This document shows, piece by piece, positions 17,535-27,348 of a stretch of DNA of 64,000 nucleotides. The DNA lies in the NCBI RefSeq assembly GCF_039710355.1, contig NZ_JBDKWZ010000017.1, positions 100,049 to 164,048 on the forward strand, in the 5' to 3' direction. The stretch is from Rapidithrix thailandica. Its GTDB lineage: Bacteria; Bacteroidota; Bacteroidia; Cytophagales; Flammeovirgaceae. The notes below the pieces were generated by a model that saw nothing but the letters and a program-made list of their open reading frames with translations, ran no database searches and was not told where the DNA came from. The stretch's first letter is position 1; every line of letters starts with the position of its first letter. Both the position numbers and the translations under genes were made by a program.

Positions 17535-19007
17535 ATGATAAAAATATATAAGGTGCATATAATGAGCCTGGTAGTAGCCGGAACCATGTTGCTACTCACA
17601 GCTTGTGATAGTCAATTGGATATTAAGCCCAGGCAGTTGATTAAAACCGAGGAAGTATTGGTGGATGAAGGAAACTTGCAATTGGTGTTGATCAGTGCGT
17701 ATACAGGGCTAAAAGGGACCTTTGGGACAAATGAGGCCGGTGAGTTGTACGGAGGCGATTTTAACTTTTTCAGTGAATTATTAGCTTCCACCGGGGAAGT
17801 GACTTGGGTGGGGTCTTTTGACCAACAGAAAGAACTCATCAATAAAGCCGTTTTGGTTAACAATAGCCGGGTAAGGGACAGCTGGATACGTGCCTATGAT
17901 GTGATGAATTCACTCAATATTGTGCTCAAATATTTGGACTTGGCTAAGAGTCCCGAAAGTAAAGCTTCTTTGGAAGGACAGGCTCTGGCATTGAGAGGTT
18001 TGATATACTTTGATTTAGTGCGTTTTTGGGGAACTCCGTACCAAGCATCGGATAGCGAATATGGGGTGCCATTGGTACTTACGCCAACGGAAAAAGTGGA
18101 GGACATTGAGTTTGTACCGCGAAATACGGTTCATGAAGTGTACGGGCAAGTGGTGGAAGACTTATTGAAAGCCAAACAATTATTAGAAGGCTTTGATAAA
18201 AATGATGTATTTATATCTTCTTATGCCGTTAGTGCCATTCTTTCACGGGTGTATTTGCAACAGGGTGAGTTTCAAAAAGCGGCTGAAGAGGCCAATAGGG
18301 TGATCGGCTTTAATGTAGATGGGAAAAATATTTATAAACTAATGGATTCGCCCCTAAAAGCATTTAACAACGAGTCCAATTCAACGGAAGATGTTTTTGC
18401 TTTGCAGTTGAATTCGGTAAGTACCTCCGGTGAAAATAATGCAGGCCTAACCACTCATTATGCCCGGCTTAACGGACATGGAAGAGGGGATATGCGCATC
18501 AGTCAATCGCATATTGACCTGTATGAGGATGGGGATTTGCGGGGAGGTGTCGTTGATAACCTGGCAGATGAGGCAGTGATTGCCAATGTAGATCAAATGT
18601 TTTATATCGGTGTCGGAGGGCAAAATGACGGAGGGATTCAAACTTCCAAATATGGTGACGGAAGTAGAAATATATCCATCATCCGTTTGGCGGAAATGTA
18701 CCTGACACGGGCCGAAGCGAATTTTGAAGCAGGAACGAATATCGGAGCTTCTCCCCTGGAAGATATTAATGTGATCCGGGAACGGGCCGGATTGGACCCT
18801 TTGGCCGGACCCCTAACCCGGGAAATGATCCATAAGGAAAGGCATCTGGAACTGGCTTGGGAGGGTTTTACCTTGCATGATATGAAAAGATGGAAAGAAA
18901 ATATCGGGAGCTTGGCTTATGATGCTCCGGAATTGATCTTGCCAATTCCCGAAAGAGAAATAGAAGCCAATGAAAACTTAAAACAACTGCCTCATTACGG
19001 TCAGTAA
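17535..19007 (+). CDS. SusD/RagB family nutrient-binding lipoprotein
   Basis: A 490-residue surface lipoprotein with lipobox LTAC and Cys24, directly behind susC. The TPR-like core is recognisable: QALALRGLIYFDLVRFWG, the C-terminal RLAEMYLTRAEANFEAG and the signature INVIRERAGLDPL with LELAWEGFTLHDMKRW. SusD proteins form the lid over the SusC barrel and capture ligand. The protein is close to the usual family length and appears intact. A hairpin follows at 19038-19068, so the unit is a two-gene operon. Confidence 0.95.
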   Translation: MIKIYKVHIMSLVVAGTMLLLTACDSQLDIKPRQLIKTEEVLVDEGNLQLVLISAYTGLKGTFGTNEAGELYGGDFNFFSELLASTGEVTWVGSFDQQKELINKAVLVNNSRVRDSWIRAYDVMNSLNIVLKYLDLAKSPESKASLEGQALALRGLIYFDLVRFWGTPYQASDSEYGVPLVLTPTEKVEDIEFVPRNTVHEVYGQVVEDLLKAKQLLEGFDKNDVFISSYAVSAILSRVYLQQGEFQKAAEEANRVIGFNVDGKNIYKLMDSPLKAFNNESNSTEDVFALQLNSVSTSGENNAGLTTHYARLNGHGRGDMRISQSHIDLYEDGDLRGGVVDNLADEAVIANVDQMFYIGVGGQNDGGIQTSKYGDGSRNISIIRLAEMYLTRAEANFEAGTNIGASPLEDINVIRERAGLDPLAGPLTREMIHKERHLELAWEGFTLHDMKRWKENIGSLAYDAPELILPIPEREIEANENLKQLPHYGQ

Positions 19008-19037
19008 TCTTAGGACTGGTTCAAACCAATCAAGTTG

Positions 19038-19068
19038 CCCCTTTCCGGTTGATCCGGGGAGGGGTTTT
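19038..19068 (+). terminator. Terminator after susCD
   Basis: CCCCTTTCCGG (19038-19048) pairs with CCGGGGAGGGG (19054-19064), using two G-T pairs, with a 5-base loop and a TTTT tail. Confidence 0.75.
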
Positions 19069-19209
19069 ATATATACCTGTTCAGAATAGGCATTATTGTA
19101 ATGAATTTGTAAATAGAAAAGAAGAGGTATATCGGTCTTTTCTTTTTGGGAATAGCCAACTGTTAGAAACTTCTTAGATAAGTGAAGTTTGTGATGTGTT
19201 AGTGTTATC

Positions 19210-19752
19210 TCACATTCTTAAGTAAGAAAATAGTTTTTGCTTTAAGGTGTTGGGAAATAGTGAGTATTGTTGCCGAAGAGCAGTCTCTGTTCTATAGAAG
19301 CTTTTTACTTCAAGATAAACCGTACCCTTCTGTTTTTCTTCCGGTTTTGCTCCGAAGTGTTGGATGCCAGGTTTTCCCGGTCGCTTTTTCCCAGGGCGGT
19401 GATCCGGTTTTCTTCCATGGTAGGCTTCCGGACAATTATGGTCGATTTCCTCTTGAAACAAATCCCTTAAATTAATCAATGTATTATTAGGAGGAATCCC
19501 CACTCTGTATAAGGCATTGATGGGCATTTGAAAACCCCAGACATCGGATTGGGGAGTGGCTTTGCAATGAAAGGCATAGTTGAGTACCGGATGGGTGAAA
19601 ATAGAGGACTTGACAACCTTTTGTTTGTTTAAAATCAAACTATTGGCTTCCACATAGTAAATATAACAATGGGATGAAGGAAGCATTACATCCAACTTTT
19701 TGATGGTGTCCGTATTAAACTCAATAGGCTGTAATAAGAGTGGTGTATTCAT
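19210..19752 (-). CDS. Unrecognised 180-residue protein
   Basis: I do not recognise this protein. It begins MNTPLLLQPIEFNTDTIKKL and has no signal peptide or membrane helix. The first 105 residues look globular (SSHCYIYYVEANSLILNK, WGFQMPINALYRVG). A strongly basic stretch follows (residues about 113-140, RKPDHRPGKKRPGKPG), then a C-terminal part rich in Gln and Tyr. The basic stretch could be a nucleic-acid-binding region or mark a frameshifted end. It stands alone between susD and the phosphoesterase gene. Confidence 0.45.
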   Translation of the reverse strand: MNTPLLLQPIEFNTDTIKKLDVMLPSSHCYIYYVEANSLILNKQKVVKSSIFTHPVLNYAFHCKATPQSDVWGFQMPINALYRVGIPPNNTLINLRDLFQEEIDHNCPEAYHGRKPDHRPGKKRPGKPGIQHFGAKPEEKQKGTVYLEVKSFYRTETALRQQYSLFPNTLKQKLFSYLRM

Positions 19753-20120
19753 TTTTTATATTTCAAAAATGTAGTAATACCAGAATTTTAGGGGTATGGT
19801 TTTAATATACTACTTTCTCCGGGTAAAATCCTAATGGATAGCGTTTATGAATTTTTCTTTACAAAATGTAAGATCTGCAAATACTATCCTTTGGATTATA
19901 CAAAACGAATTTAACTTTGTTGAGTAAATAGAAACTTGTAGAAGATTTTAGGATTTATTTCAGTCCCTGCTGTTGTACATTGTGAGAAAATACTGAAGCA
20001 ATCTCTTCACGGTTACCACTGAGGCGCAAACAAACTTCCTCAAAGTCCATGAAGAGTGTGACAGTGCAAATTTGTACAATTATATGAATTCTAACATCAA
20101 TAAAGACTCAAACACAATCC
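19753..20120. other. Intergenic region with promoter for the phosphoesterase-barrel gene
   Basis: A/T-rich, no gene. It contains the good promoter at 19890-19919 (listed separately) and thus a leader of roughly 195 bases in front of the gene at 20121. No known riboswitch fold was recognised in that leader. Confidence 0.5.
19890..19919 (+). promoter_or_regulatory. Bacteroidota-type promoter
   Basis: TTTG at 19890-19893, an 18-base spacer, then TAACTTTG at 19912-19919: a close match to the phylum consensus, in front of the phosphoesterase-barrel gene. Confidence 0.6.
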
Positions 20121-23100
20121 ATGAAACACTTGTACCTGATACTTTGCTTTTTACTCTGTATCCCCTTGACCGGTATAGCACAAAAAAAACCGTTTTACCA
20201 TCCGGAAGTCAGTCATTGGAAGGATGCCAAACCTTCCTCTCAGGAACAAATCACATATAGTTTGTTTTTAGTAGGCGATGCGGGAACTCCTTTGTCAGAA
20301 AGTAAAGTAGAGCCGGGGCTGGATTTGCTCCGGCAACAATTGCAAACAACTCAGGTGGCTGCAGATATTATTTTCTTGGGCGATAATATCTATCCCAAAG
20401 GCTTGCATAGTAAAGAACATCCTTTGCGAAAACAGGACGAACAAAATCTGACAACCCAATTGGAATTACTTCGGGATTTTAAGGGAAAGGGGTATTTCAT
20501 CCCGGGCAATCACGATTGGGCGCAAGGGAAAGCATACGGCTTGGAGAATCGCCTCAATCAAGAAGCTTTTATTACTGAGTATGGTTTGGACAATGCTTTA
20601 ATGCTGCCGGAAGATGCTTGCCCCGGTCCAAAAGTAATTCCGGTAAACGATGAACTGATACTGATTCTGATAGACACCCAGTGGTGGTTGCACCCGTTTG
20701 ACAAACCGGGAATCGAATCCGACTGTGACGTAAAAAACGAAGAGGAGTTTTTGCTGTTGCTCAAAGATGTCATTTTGGAAAATTATGACAAACAGATTGT
20801 GGTCGCCGGACATCATCCCTTGTACAGCAATGGGTTGCATGGAGGGCATGCACCTTTGAAATACCATTTGTTTCCGTTGACTAGCATTAAAAAAGGATTG
20901 TTTGTACCCTTACCCGGTTTAGGGTCTATTTATGTAATGGCTCGTACGGTGGTGGGCAATATCCAGGATGTTCCACATCCACTTTATCAAGCCTTGGTAG
21001 AAAAGTTAGAAGAAGTATTTCAATTACATCCGAATTTAATTTATGCAGCAGGTCATGAACACAGTTTGCAATACATTCCCAAAAACAAACTGCATTATGT
21101 GATCAGTGGGGCAGGGTGTAAGGCTTCTTATGTAGGTAAAAACAAACAGGCCCATTTTACCTACCGCCACAAGGGTTTTGCCAAGGTAAATTTTTATACC
21201 AACGGAGACGTTTGGTTGGAGTTTTGGGTGGCTGGAGAAGATGAGCCCCAGGGAAAAGTAGCCTACCGGGAAAAATTATTTACTCATACTGGGCATACTG
21301 CCGAATCCCAAGAGGATACAACGGCTTTCCGGAAAAAACCGGGAGAGATGGTTTCGGTGGCAGCCTCTCAGAAATTTGCTTCCAATGAGTTTAATACCTG
21401 GTTTTTAGGTGAAAACTACCGGAGTGAATGGAGTGAAAAATTAAAGGAAGTTCCCTGTTTCGATCCGCATACGATGCTAGGAGGATTAAAAGTTGTCAAA
21501 AGAGGAGGGGGAAACCAAACAAAGTCCCTACGCCTCCGTGCTCCGGATGCCAAAGAATATGTGTTGCGCTCTGTCGAGAAATTCCCGGAAAAGGTTTTGC
21601 CCTCATTTTTGCGAAAAACCATTGCGGAAGATATTGTGGAAGAGCAAATCACCAGTTCCCATCCTTTTGCGGCATTGACGATTCCCCGTTTATCCGAAGC
21701 ATATGGAATTTACCATACCAATCCAACGATTTTTTATGTGCCCCGTTCTTCCTGGTTAGGGCGTTACGCCAGTGATTTTTCCGAAGGTTTGTATCTGTTT
21801 GAAGAGAGGCCCGATGACAATTGGGAAAAAGCCACTTTTTTCGGCAACTCGAAAAAAATCATCAGTACAGCGAAAGTGCTCAAAAAAATCCGGAAGGACA
21901 ATGATGACTTGATCGACCAATCCATGGTATTGAAGTCCCGTTTGTTTGATAGTTGGATAGGTGACTGGGACCGGCACGATGATCAATGGCGTTGGGCTTC
22001 TTTTAAAGATTCCTTAAGAAATATAAAAGTATATCAGCCCATTCCCCGGGACCGCGATCAGGCATTTTTCTGGTCGGATGGTTTTTTGATGAAGTTGGGT
22101 ACACGTAAATGGGGCTTGCGCAATTTTCAGGGGTTCCATCACGAAATCCGCGACCCGGTGGGCCTGAATTATTATAATGTACATTTTGACCGCTCTTTTT
22201 TGAACCAACCCGAATGGCCTGCCTGGCAGGCGGCTGTGGATTCTTTGCAATCTTCGATGAAGGATGAACTGATTGAAGAAGCCATACGGGATTTGCCTCA
22301 AGAAATTTATCAATATTCGGGAGAGGAAATCATTGCCAAATTAAAAAGTCGGAGAGACAATTTTGAACAGTATGCACGGGAATGGTATTTATATCTGGCC
22401 AAAGAAGTGGATATTGTCGGTTCGAAAAAGCATGAATACTTTCAGGTAGAACGATTGAACGAAGAAGAAACGCGGGTGCGGGTGTTTAAGATGAAGAAAG
22501 ATAGCCGGGAAAAAAAGCATTTGATTTACGAACGCACCTTTCTGCGAAGCGAAACCAAAGAAATACGTTTGTACGGCATGGAGGGCGAAGATTTTTTTGA
22601 GATTAAAGGGGATGTGAAAAAGGGAATCAGGGTACGGGTGATAGGAGGGGAAGATAAGGATGAAGTCAATGATGTTTCTTCGGTGAAGGGTTGGAGAAAG
22701 AAAACCAAAGTATATGATCAACCGGGAGGAATTGAAATTAAACCGAATAAAGAAACGCAAAACAAAACAGCAAGCGATCCTCAAATCAACCAATATGATC
22801 GCAAAGCTTATAAAATCAATTATGTGGGACCTTTGTTGACCATGGGTATCAGTCCGGATGACGGAATTGTACTAGGAGGAGGAGTGCAAATGAAAACATA
22901 TGGTTTCCGGAAAGAGCCTTTCAAAGCTCATCACAGGGTTTTGGGAAGTGTAGCCCCTAAAAACCTGTCTTTTTCAGTACATTATCAAGGAGAGTTTAGG
23001 CATATTCTGGGCAAATGGGATGCAAAGATAATTGCCGATGTACGCTATCCGAATTTTGTGGATTTCTTTTATGGTTTGGGTAACGAAACCGAAAATCATG

Positions 23101-23921
23101 TGAACGAACGGGGGAAAAACTATTATCGCTTGCGGTACAAACAGGTCAAATTGTTTCCGGCTTTGCGTAGAAAATCGACCGATGGACAGCACGAATATGG
23201 CTTGAGTTATTATTTTCAAAATATAGAAATAGAGGATGATACGGATAAAAGCCGTTTTATTTTTAGTGAAGAAAGTGGCTTGAAAGACGCTACCGTAATT
23301 GAAGAAGATCAACGCTTTCAAGGCTTTTTCGGTTATTACCAACTCGATCTTCGCAATTCGGAGGTGTTTCCTACCAGTGGTTTGTATATGAATACCACAT
23401 TGGGTAGAATATGGGGCTTTGGTGAAAGTCAAATCCGGGATATCAACTATACGAAATTGATTACCGATTGGCGTTTTTATTGGAGTCCGGGCCGGGCCAA
23501 ACGCCTGACGTTTGCCTTGCGAGCGGGGGGAGCCGTTAACTGGGGGGATTATCAGTTTTTTCAGGCCAATACCTTGGGAGGAGCAAAAAATTTACGAGGA
23601 TTTCGTAGAATGCGCTTTGCCGGAGACAAATCGTTTTATAGCAATAATGAAGTTCGCTTTACATTACTCAACGTCCGTACTTTTCTCTTTCCTGCCCAGT
23701 TGGGACTTAGTGGTTTGTATGACGTGGGAAGAGTATGGTACGAAGACGATCAGGGGAAGGACCCTTCGGTGGCGGATGGCACTTCTGAAAAATGGCATCA
23801 AGGCATAGGAGGCGGAGTATGGATCTCTCCGTTCAACAAGGCAATCATCTCTTTGGATTTGACGCATTCGGAAGAAGAAGACCGCTTTTTAGCGTATCTC
23901 CGTTTGGGGTTTATGTTTTAG
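20121..23921 (+). CDS. Metallophosphoesterase fused to an Omp85-type outer membrane barrel
   Basis: A 1266-residue exported protein with a signal peptide (1-20, LLCIPLTGIAQ). The first third is a calcineurin-like phosphoesterase with all metal motifs: GDAG (Asp53), GDNIY (87-91), GNHD (129-132), GHH (230-232) and GHEH (311-314). A middle region (about 420-870) has no domain I can name. It contains DSWIGDWDRHDDQWRW, FAWSD-like text and RDRDQAFFW, which look like a HipA/kinase-type pocket, but I would not press this. The last about 380 residues resemble the bacterial surface antigen (BamA/TamA) barrel: NTLGGAKNLRGFRRMRFAG carries the RGF-type motif, and the protein ends YLRLGFMF. It probably displays or secretes the phosphatase. 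The substrate is unknown. Confidence 0.85.
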   Translation: MKHLYLILCFLLCIPLTGIAQKKPFYHPEVSHWKDAKPSSQEQITYSLFLVGDAGTPLSESKVEPGLDLLRQQLQTTQVAADIIFLGDNIYPKGLHSKEHPLRKQDEQNLTTQLELLRDFKGKGYFIPGNHDWAQGKAYGLENRLNQEAFITEYGLDNALMLPEDACPGPKVIPVNDELILILIDTQWWLHPFDKPGIESDCDVKNEEEFLLLLKDVILENYDKQIVVAGHHPLYSNGLHGGHAPLKYHLFPLTSIKKGLFVPLPGLGSIYVMARTVVGNIQDVPHPLYQALVEKLEEVFQLHPNLIYAAGHEHSLQYIPKNKLHYVISGAGCKASYVGKNKQAHFTYRHKGFAKVNFYTNGDVWLEFWVAGEDEPQGKVAYREKLFTHTGHTAESQEDTTAFRKKPGEMVSVAASQKFASNEFNTWFLGENYRSEWSEKLKEVPCFDPHTMLGGLKVVKRGGGNQTKSLRLRAPDAKEYVLRSVEKFPEKVLPSFLRKTIAEDIVEEQITSSHPFAALTIPRLSEAYGIYHTNPTIFYVPRSSWLGRYASDFSEGLYLFEERPDDNWEKATFFGNSKKIISTAKVLKKIRKDNDDLIDQSMVLKSRLFDSWIGDWDRHDDQWRWASFKDSLRNIKVYQPIPRDRDQAFFWSDGFLMKLGTRKWGLRNFQGFHHEIRDPVGLNYYNVHFDRSFLNQPEWPAWQAAVDSLQSSMKDELIEEAIRDLPQEIYQYSGEEIIAKLKSRRDNFEQYAREWYLYLAKEVDIVGSKKHEYFQVERLNEEETRVRVFKMKKDSREKKHLIYERTFLRSETKEIRLYGMEGEDFFEIKGDVKKGIRVRVIGGEDKDEVNDVSSVKGWRKKTKVYDQPGGIEIKPNKETQNKTASDPQINQYDRKAYKINYVGPLLTMGISPDDGIVLGGGVQMKTYGFRKEPFKAHHRVLGSVAPKNLSFSVHYQGEFRHILGKWDAKIIADVRYPNFVDFFYGLGNETENHVNERGKNYYRLRYKQVKLFPALRRKSTDGQHEYGLSYYFQNIEIEDDTDKSRFIFSEESGLKDATVIEEDQRFQGFFGYYQLDLRNSEVFPTSGLYMNTTLGRIWGFGESQIRDINYTKLITDWRFYWSPGRAKRLTFALRAGGAVNWGDYQFFQANTLGGAKNLRGFRRMRFAGDKSFYSNNEVRFTLLNVRTFLFPAQLGLSGLYDVGRVWYEDDQGKDPSVADGTSEKWHQGIGGGVWISPFNKAIISLDLTHSEEEDRFLAYLRLGFMF

Positions 23922-24078
23922 AATGTTGAAGGAATGGAGGAGTGAAGGATAGAAGGAGGGAGGAATATGTCAATGTTAAAAAACGTCCGATCAGCAATTC
24001 GCGACTACAACGATTTTGTCTTCGAGCTTCTCAATTCAAGGTTTCAAGCATGTGTTTAAAGAGTTTGGTTCTTTATAA

Positions 24079-24140
24079 AACTCTTCAAGGTTTTTGCTGA
24101 AGTGTCTATACAAATAGATTTTGAAAAACCTTGAAGAGTT
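24079..24140. terminator. Long inverted repeat between convergent genes
   Basis: A perfect 17-bp inverted repeat, 24079-24095 against 24124-24140 (AACTCTTCAAGGTTTTT and its complement), with a 28-base loop. It sits between the phosphoesterase-barrel and acyl-CoA dehydrogenase genes and may terminate both. Confidence 0.65.
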
Positions 24141-24162
24141 GAAATTTCAAATAGAGTAGGAA

Positions 24163-25308
24163 CTACGATTCTTTCAATACACTCCTTGAGATAACAATTT
24201 TCTGAATTTCGGAGGTGCCTTCATAGATTTGGGTGATTTTTGCATCCCGCATCAAACGCTCCACATGGTATTCTTTTACATAGCCATAACCACCGTGGAC
24301 TTGTACGGCTTCAACGGAGATATCCATGGCTGCTTGAGAGGCGTAAAGTTTTGCCATGGCGCTGTATTTGGAAAAATCTTTTTTCTGATCTTTTAAGTAG
24401 GCAGCTTTTAGGCAAAGCATCCGGGCAGCTTCCACCTGAGTCGCCATATCAGCCAGTTTAAAGGCAATGGCTTGATGTTCGCAGATGGGTTTGCCGAAAG
24501 ATTTGCGTTCTTGAGAATATTTCAAGGCCAATTCGTAAGCGCCCGAAGCAATTCCCAAGGCTTGTGAGGCAATACCGATCCGGCCTCCGTTCAGGGTTTC
24601 CATGGCAAACTTAAACCCGAACCCATCCGGGCCAATGCGGTTTTCTTTCGGTACTTTTACGTCTGTAAAGCCTAAAGAATGTGTATCGGAACCCCGGATA
24701 CCCAGTTTGTCTTCTTTTTTGCCTACAACAAACCCTTTCATTCCTTTTTCTACGATCAGGCAGTTAATGCCTTTGTGGCCTTTTTCCCGGTCTGTTTGGG
24801 CTATTACCAAATACACCCCGGCAGTACCACCATTGGTGATCCAGTTTTTATTACCATTCAAAAGGTAATAGTCCCCTTTATCTTCCGCAGTGGTATGTTG
24901 AGAGGTAGCATCGCTACCGGCCTCGGGTTCGGAAAGGCAAAAAGCCCCAATGATTTCTCCGGTAGCCAGTTTGGTCAGGTATTTCTCTTTTTGCTCTTCT
25001 GTACCGTATTTTTCCAACCCCCAACATACCAAGGAGTTATTGACGGACATGACTACGGAAGCCGAGGCATCTATTTTCGAAATTTCTTCCATGGCCAATA
25101 CGTAGGAGACTGTATCCATTCCCCCTCCTCCGTATTTGGGGTCTACCATCATTCCCAGAAAGCCCAACTCTCCCATTTTTTTCACTTGCTCATGAGGAAA
25201 CTTTTGTTGTTCATCACGCTCAATAACACCCGGTAAAAGTTCTTTTTGGGCAAATTCCCGGGCTGCATCCCTTACCGCTAATTGTTCTTCAGTAAAATCA
25301 AAAGTCAT
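24163..25308 (-). CDS. Acyl-CoA dehydrogenase, short-chain type
   Basis: A 381-residue flavoprotein of fatty-acid beta-oxidation, oxidising acyl-CoA to trans-2-enoyl-CoA and passing electrons to ETF. All signature regions are present: AFCLSEPEAGSDA (first family signature), WITNGG, RKSFGKPICEHQAIAFKLADM, QVHGGYGYVKEY and the catalytic Glu363 in IYEGTSEIQ. The position of the base in YEGT and the length fit butyryl/short-chain dehydrogenases rather than the long-chain or isovaleryl types. It is monocistronic in this view, with no ETF or thiolase genes nearby. Confidence 0.95.
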   Translation of the reverse strand: MTFDFTEEQLAVRDAAREFAQKELLPGVIERDEQQKFPHEQVKKMGELGFLGMMVDPKYGGGGMDTVSYVLAMEEISKIDASASVVMSVNNSLVCWGLEKYGTEEQKEKYLTKLATGEIIGAFCLSEPEAGSDATSQHTTAEDKGDYYLLNGNKNWITNGGTAGVYLVIAQTDREKGHKGINCLIVEKGMKGFVVGKKEDKLGIRGSDTHSLGFTDVKVPKENRIGPDGFGFKFAMETLNGGRIGIASQALGIASGAYELALKYSQERKSFGKPICEHQAIAFKLADMATQVEAARMLCLKAAYLKDQKKDFSKYSAMAKLYASQAAMDISVEAVQVHGGYGYVKEYHVERLMRDAKITQIYEGTSEIQKIVISRSVLKES

Positions 25309-25824
25309 AATCTTATGTCTGTTATTGGTTGGTTATGTTTTATTATGTGTTTGTATAGTTCCCGATGTTTTTGGGATTTTTTGAAGGGAGACCGGAATTT
25401 ATGTGTCAGTAAGTGGCTCATGCATAGCTTACTGAAGGTCTGCTTCGAGTTATAGCGAATTTTCGCTGAAATTTACAAAAAAGATTGGATTTGAAGAATA
25501 AGAAGGAACAGAAAAAATGCCCCTTTGACGGACAGGCACTATCGTCCGCAAAGAGGCATCTTATACTAGGGGTACTGTTTGGAATAAGGTATTTTAGGCT
25601 AGTTGTAGGATAATAATTTGGCTTATTTTAACCATTGTTAATCCAGTTGACTCTACTCACTCTATGAATTAGGTTGCTAAGAGAATTATTTCTTGTTCTT
25701 ATTACAAAGGTAGGGGGAAAGGCATGAGGTATACTCAAATAAATTCACCAAAACCGATACCTGAATCTACTAATTTACACTAGTGAATTATCACTATAGT
25801 GAGTCGGCATGATTTTCTGCAGAG
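25309..25824. other. Intergenic region with a terminator hairpin
   Basis: 516 bases between two minus-strand genes. The only structure seen is the hairpin at 25512-25558, about 270 bases after the MFS gene. No gene-like frame. Confidence 0.5.
25512..25558 (-). terminator. Hairpin downstream of the MFS gene
   Basis: TGCCCCTTTGACGGAC (from 25518) pairs with GTCCGCAAAGAGGCA (to 25558), with one bulge and one mismatch. On the minus strand it is followed by T6 (25512-25517), the correct orientation for the MFS gene. Confidence 0.65.
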
Positions 25825-27042
25825 TTAGATCTCGCTCTCCGTATAAACGACTTCTTCCTTTTCAGGGACAACTTTAAGTGCTCTTGCCAACAGAATGGCT
25901 AAAAAGGAACTGGCTATGGCGATGTATCCTACCGTATCGTAATGGGTGAGTTGTCCGGAAGCATTTACGGTAATTATTATACCGGACACAAAGGCAGCAA
26001 GACCGGAACCTAATTGCTGTATGGCAGTCCGCATACTCATAAAGCTGCCCCGGGATTCGGGGGTGACTACCGCGGTAATCATTGTTTGTACGGTCACGAT
26101 ACGCCCACTTGCCAGGATAAAGAACAGAGAAGTGATGATCAGGGCATGTAACAAGGAGGTTTCAGGTAGGTGGGTGAGTAAATAGATGGGAATGGTCACC
26201 AACGAAGCGGTGGCGGCAAATACTTTGAGCCTTCCGAAACGGTCGGCCATTCGGCCGATCCAGGGAGATATAAAAAAGGAACAAAGTCCACCAGCCAAAT
26301 AAATGTATTTGAGTTGTTCTTGTAAAAAACCTACGTTTTTGAGCATATAAGGGGCCAGAAACGGAATAATGGTATATTGACCGGAGATCAATATGACACC
26401 TAACAGCAATGCAATGACTTGGTTTTTATTGGAAAAAATATTTTTGAATTTCCGGATCGTTGAGACTTGCTTTGAAGTGACATGTTCCTTCATTGAAGGC
26501 ATGACTTTGAACATGAATAGACCCACGATAACACTGCCCGTAGCTAGGACAAAAAAAGGCATTCTCCAATTGATCAAATCGGTGAGGTATAAGCCAAAGG
26601 GTATACCGGCAACGGAAGCCAATCCAAAAGAAGACATTACGACTCCCATAGCCGAAGCTCTTTGCGACAAGGGGATTGCATCACCTACTATTGATAGAAC
26701 CAGAGCTCCAATCAAGCCGCCGAAACCTCCGGTAATGATTCTTGCAATTAATAACGTAGAGTATGAATTAGACAGACCACAAAAAAAAGTTCCGATGCTA
26801 AAGCCAATGTAAATGCTTAATAAGAGTTTTTTCCGGTCAAACCGATCGATAAAGGTAACTCCTATCAATCCCACTACCCCGGCACTGAATTTATAAGAAG
26901 TCACCAATAAGCTAAAGGCGGTGGTATCTATTTGGAATTGGCTCATGAAAATATCCGCCAGGGGCATGATGATCATGAAATCCATAATATGTGTGAAATT
27001 GACCGCTGCCAATAAGTAAAGCAATAGCTTATATTCTTTCAT
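25825..27042 (-). CDS. Major facilitator superfamily transporter
   Basis: A 405-residue, twelve-helix protein. Helix 1 is LLLYLLAAVNFTHIMDFMIIMP, split here to show that the typical HxxDFMIIMPL pattern of the DHA1 drug:proton antiporter group follows residue 18. Loop 2-3 has DRFDRKKLL, and helix 4 GGFGGLIGALVLSIV. The central loop (about 185-210) is basic. Likely a proton-driven exporter, substrate unknown. It is a single gene with a terminator downstream, divergent from trmD. Confidence 0.9.
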   Translation of the reverse strand: MKEYKLLLYLLAAVNFTHIMDFMIIMPLADIFMSQFQIDTTAFSLLVTSYKFSAGVVGLIGVTFIDRFDRKKLLLSIYIGFSIGTFFCGLSNSYSTLLIARIITGGFGGLIGALVLSIVGDAIPLSQRASAMGVVMSSFGLASVAGIPFGLYLTDLINWRMPFFVLATGSVIVGLFMFKVMPSMKEHVTSKQVSTIRKFKNIFSNKNQVIALLLGVILISGQYTIIPFLAPYMLKNVGFLQEQLKYIYLAGGLCSFFISPWIGRMADRFGRLKVFAATASLVTIPIYLLTHLPETSLLHALIITSLFFILASGRIVTVQTMITAVVTPESRGSFMSMRTAIQQLGSGLAAFVSGIIITVNASGQLTHYDTVGYIAIASSFLAILLARALKVVPEKEEVVYTESEI

Positions 27043-27348
27043 ACCTCCATTGATTATGCTGCTTTGTACCTTTGCACAAAATCATTTAATACGTTTTCAT
27101 ATAGGAAACTGTGGAGTACCTGATATGTTGAAGCCAGGCCCTTTCTGAAAAGCCCCATTAAGGCTTGTCTGATGTAGAAAAACTCATAAACCTATTGAAA
27201 AACAGCAAAACTAGTCTCTTCTTTGCCGGTGCAAATGTATAGAATATTCACCGTACCGGAATCAATAGAGTCACAAGTATATTCCGGTTTTCCGGTTTTT
27301 ATGCCTTATTTTTGCCTGATTTATTAGCGTATATATGTTGTTTGAACA
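27043..27348. other. Divergent promoter region between MFS gene and trmD
   Basis: Contains two plus-strand -7-like boxes, TACCTTTG at 27067-27074 and TATTTTTG at 27307-27314. The second would give trmD a leader of about 30 bases. No gene seen. Confidence 0.45.

Noticed and set aside
24079..24140. Inverted repeat considered as a CRISPR or IS end
   Set aside because: It is a single pair between convergent genes, so a terminator is the simpler reading.
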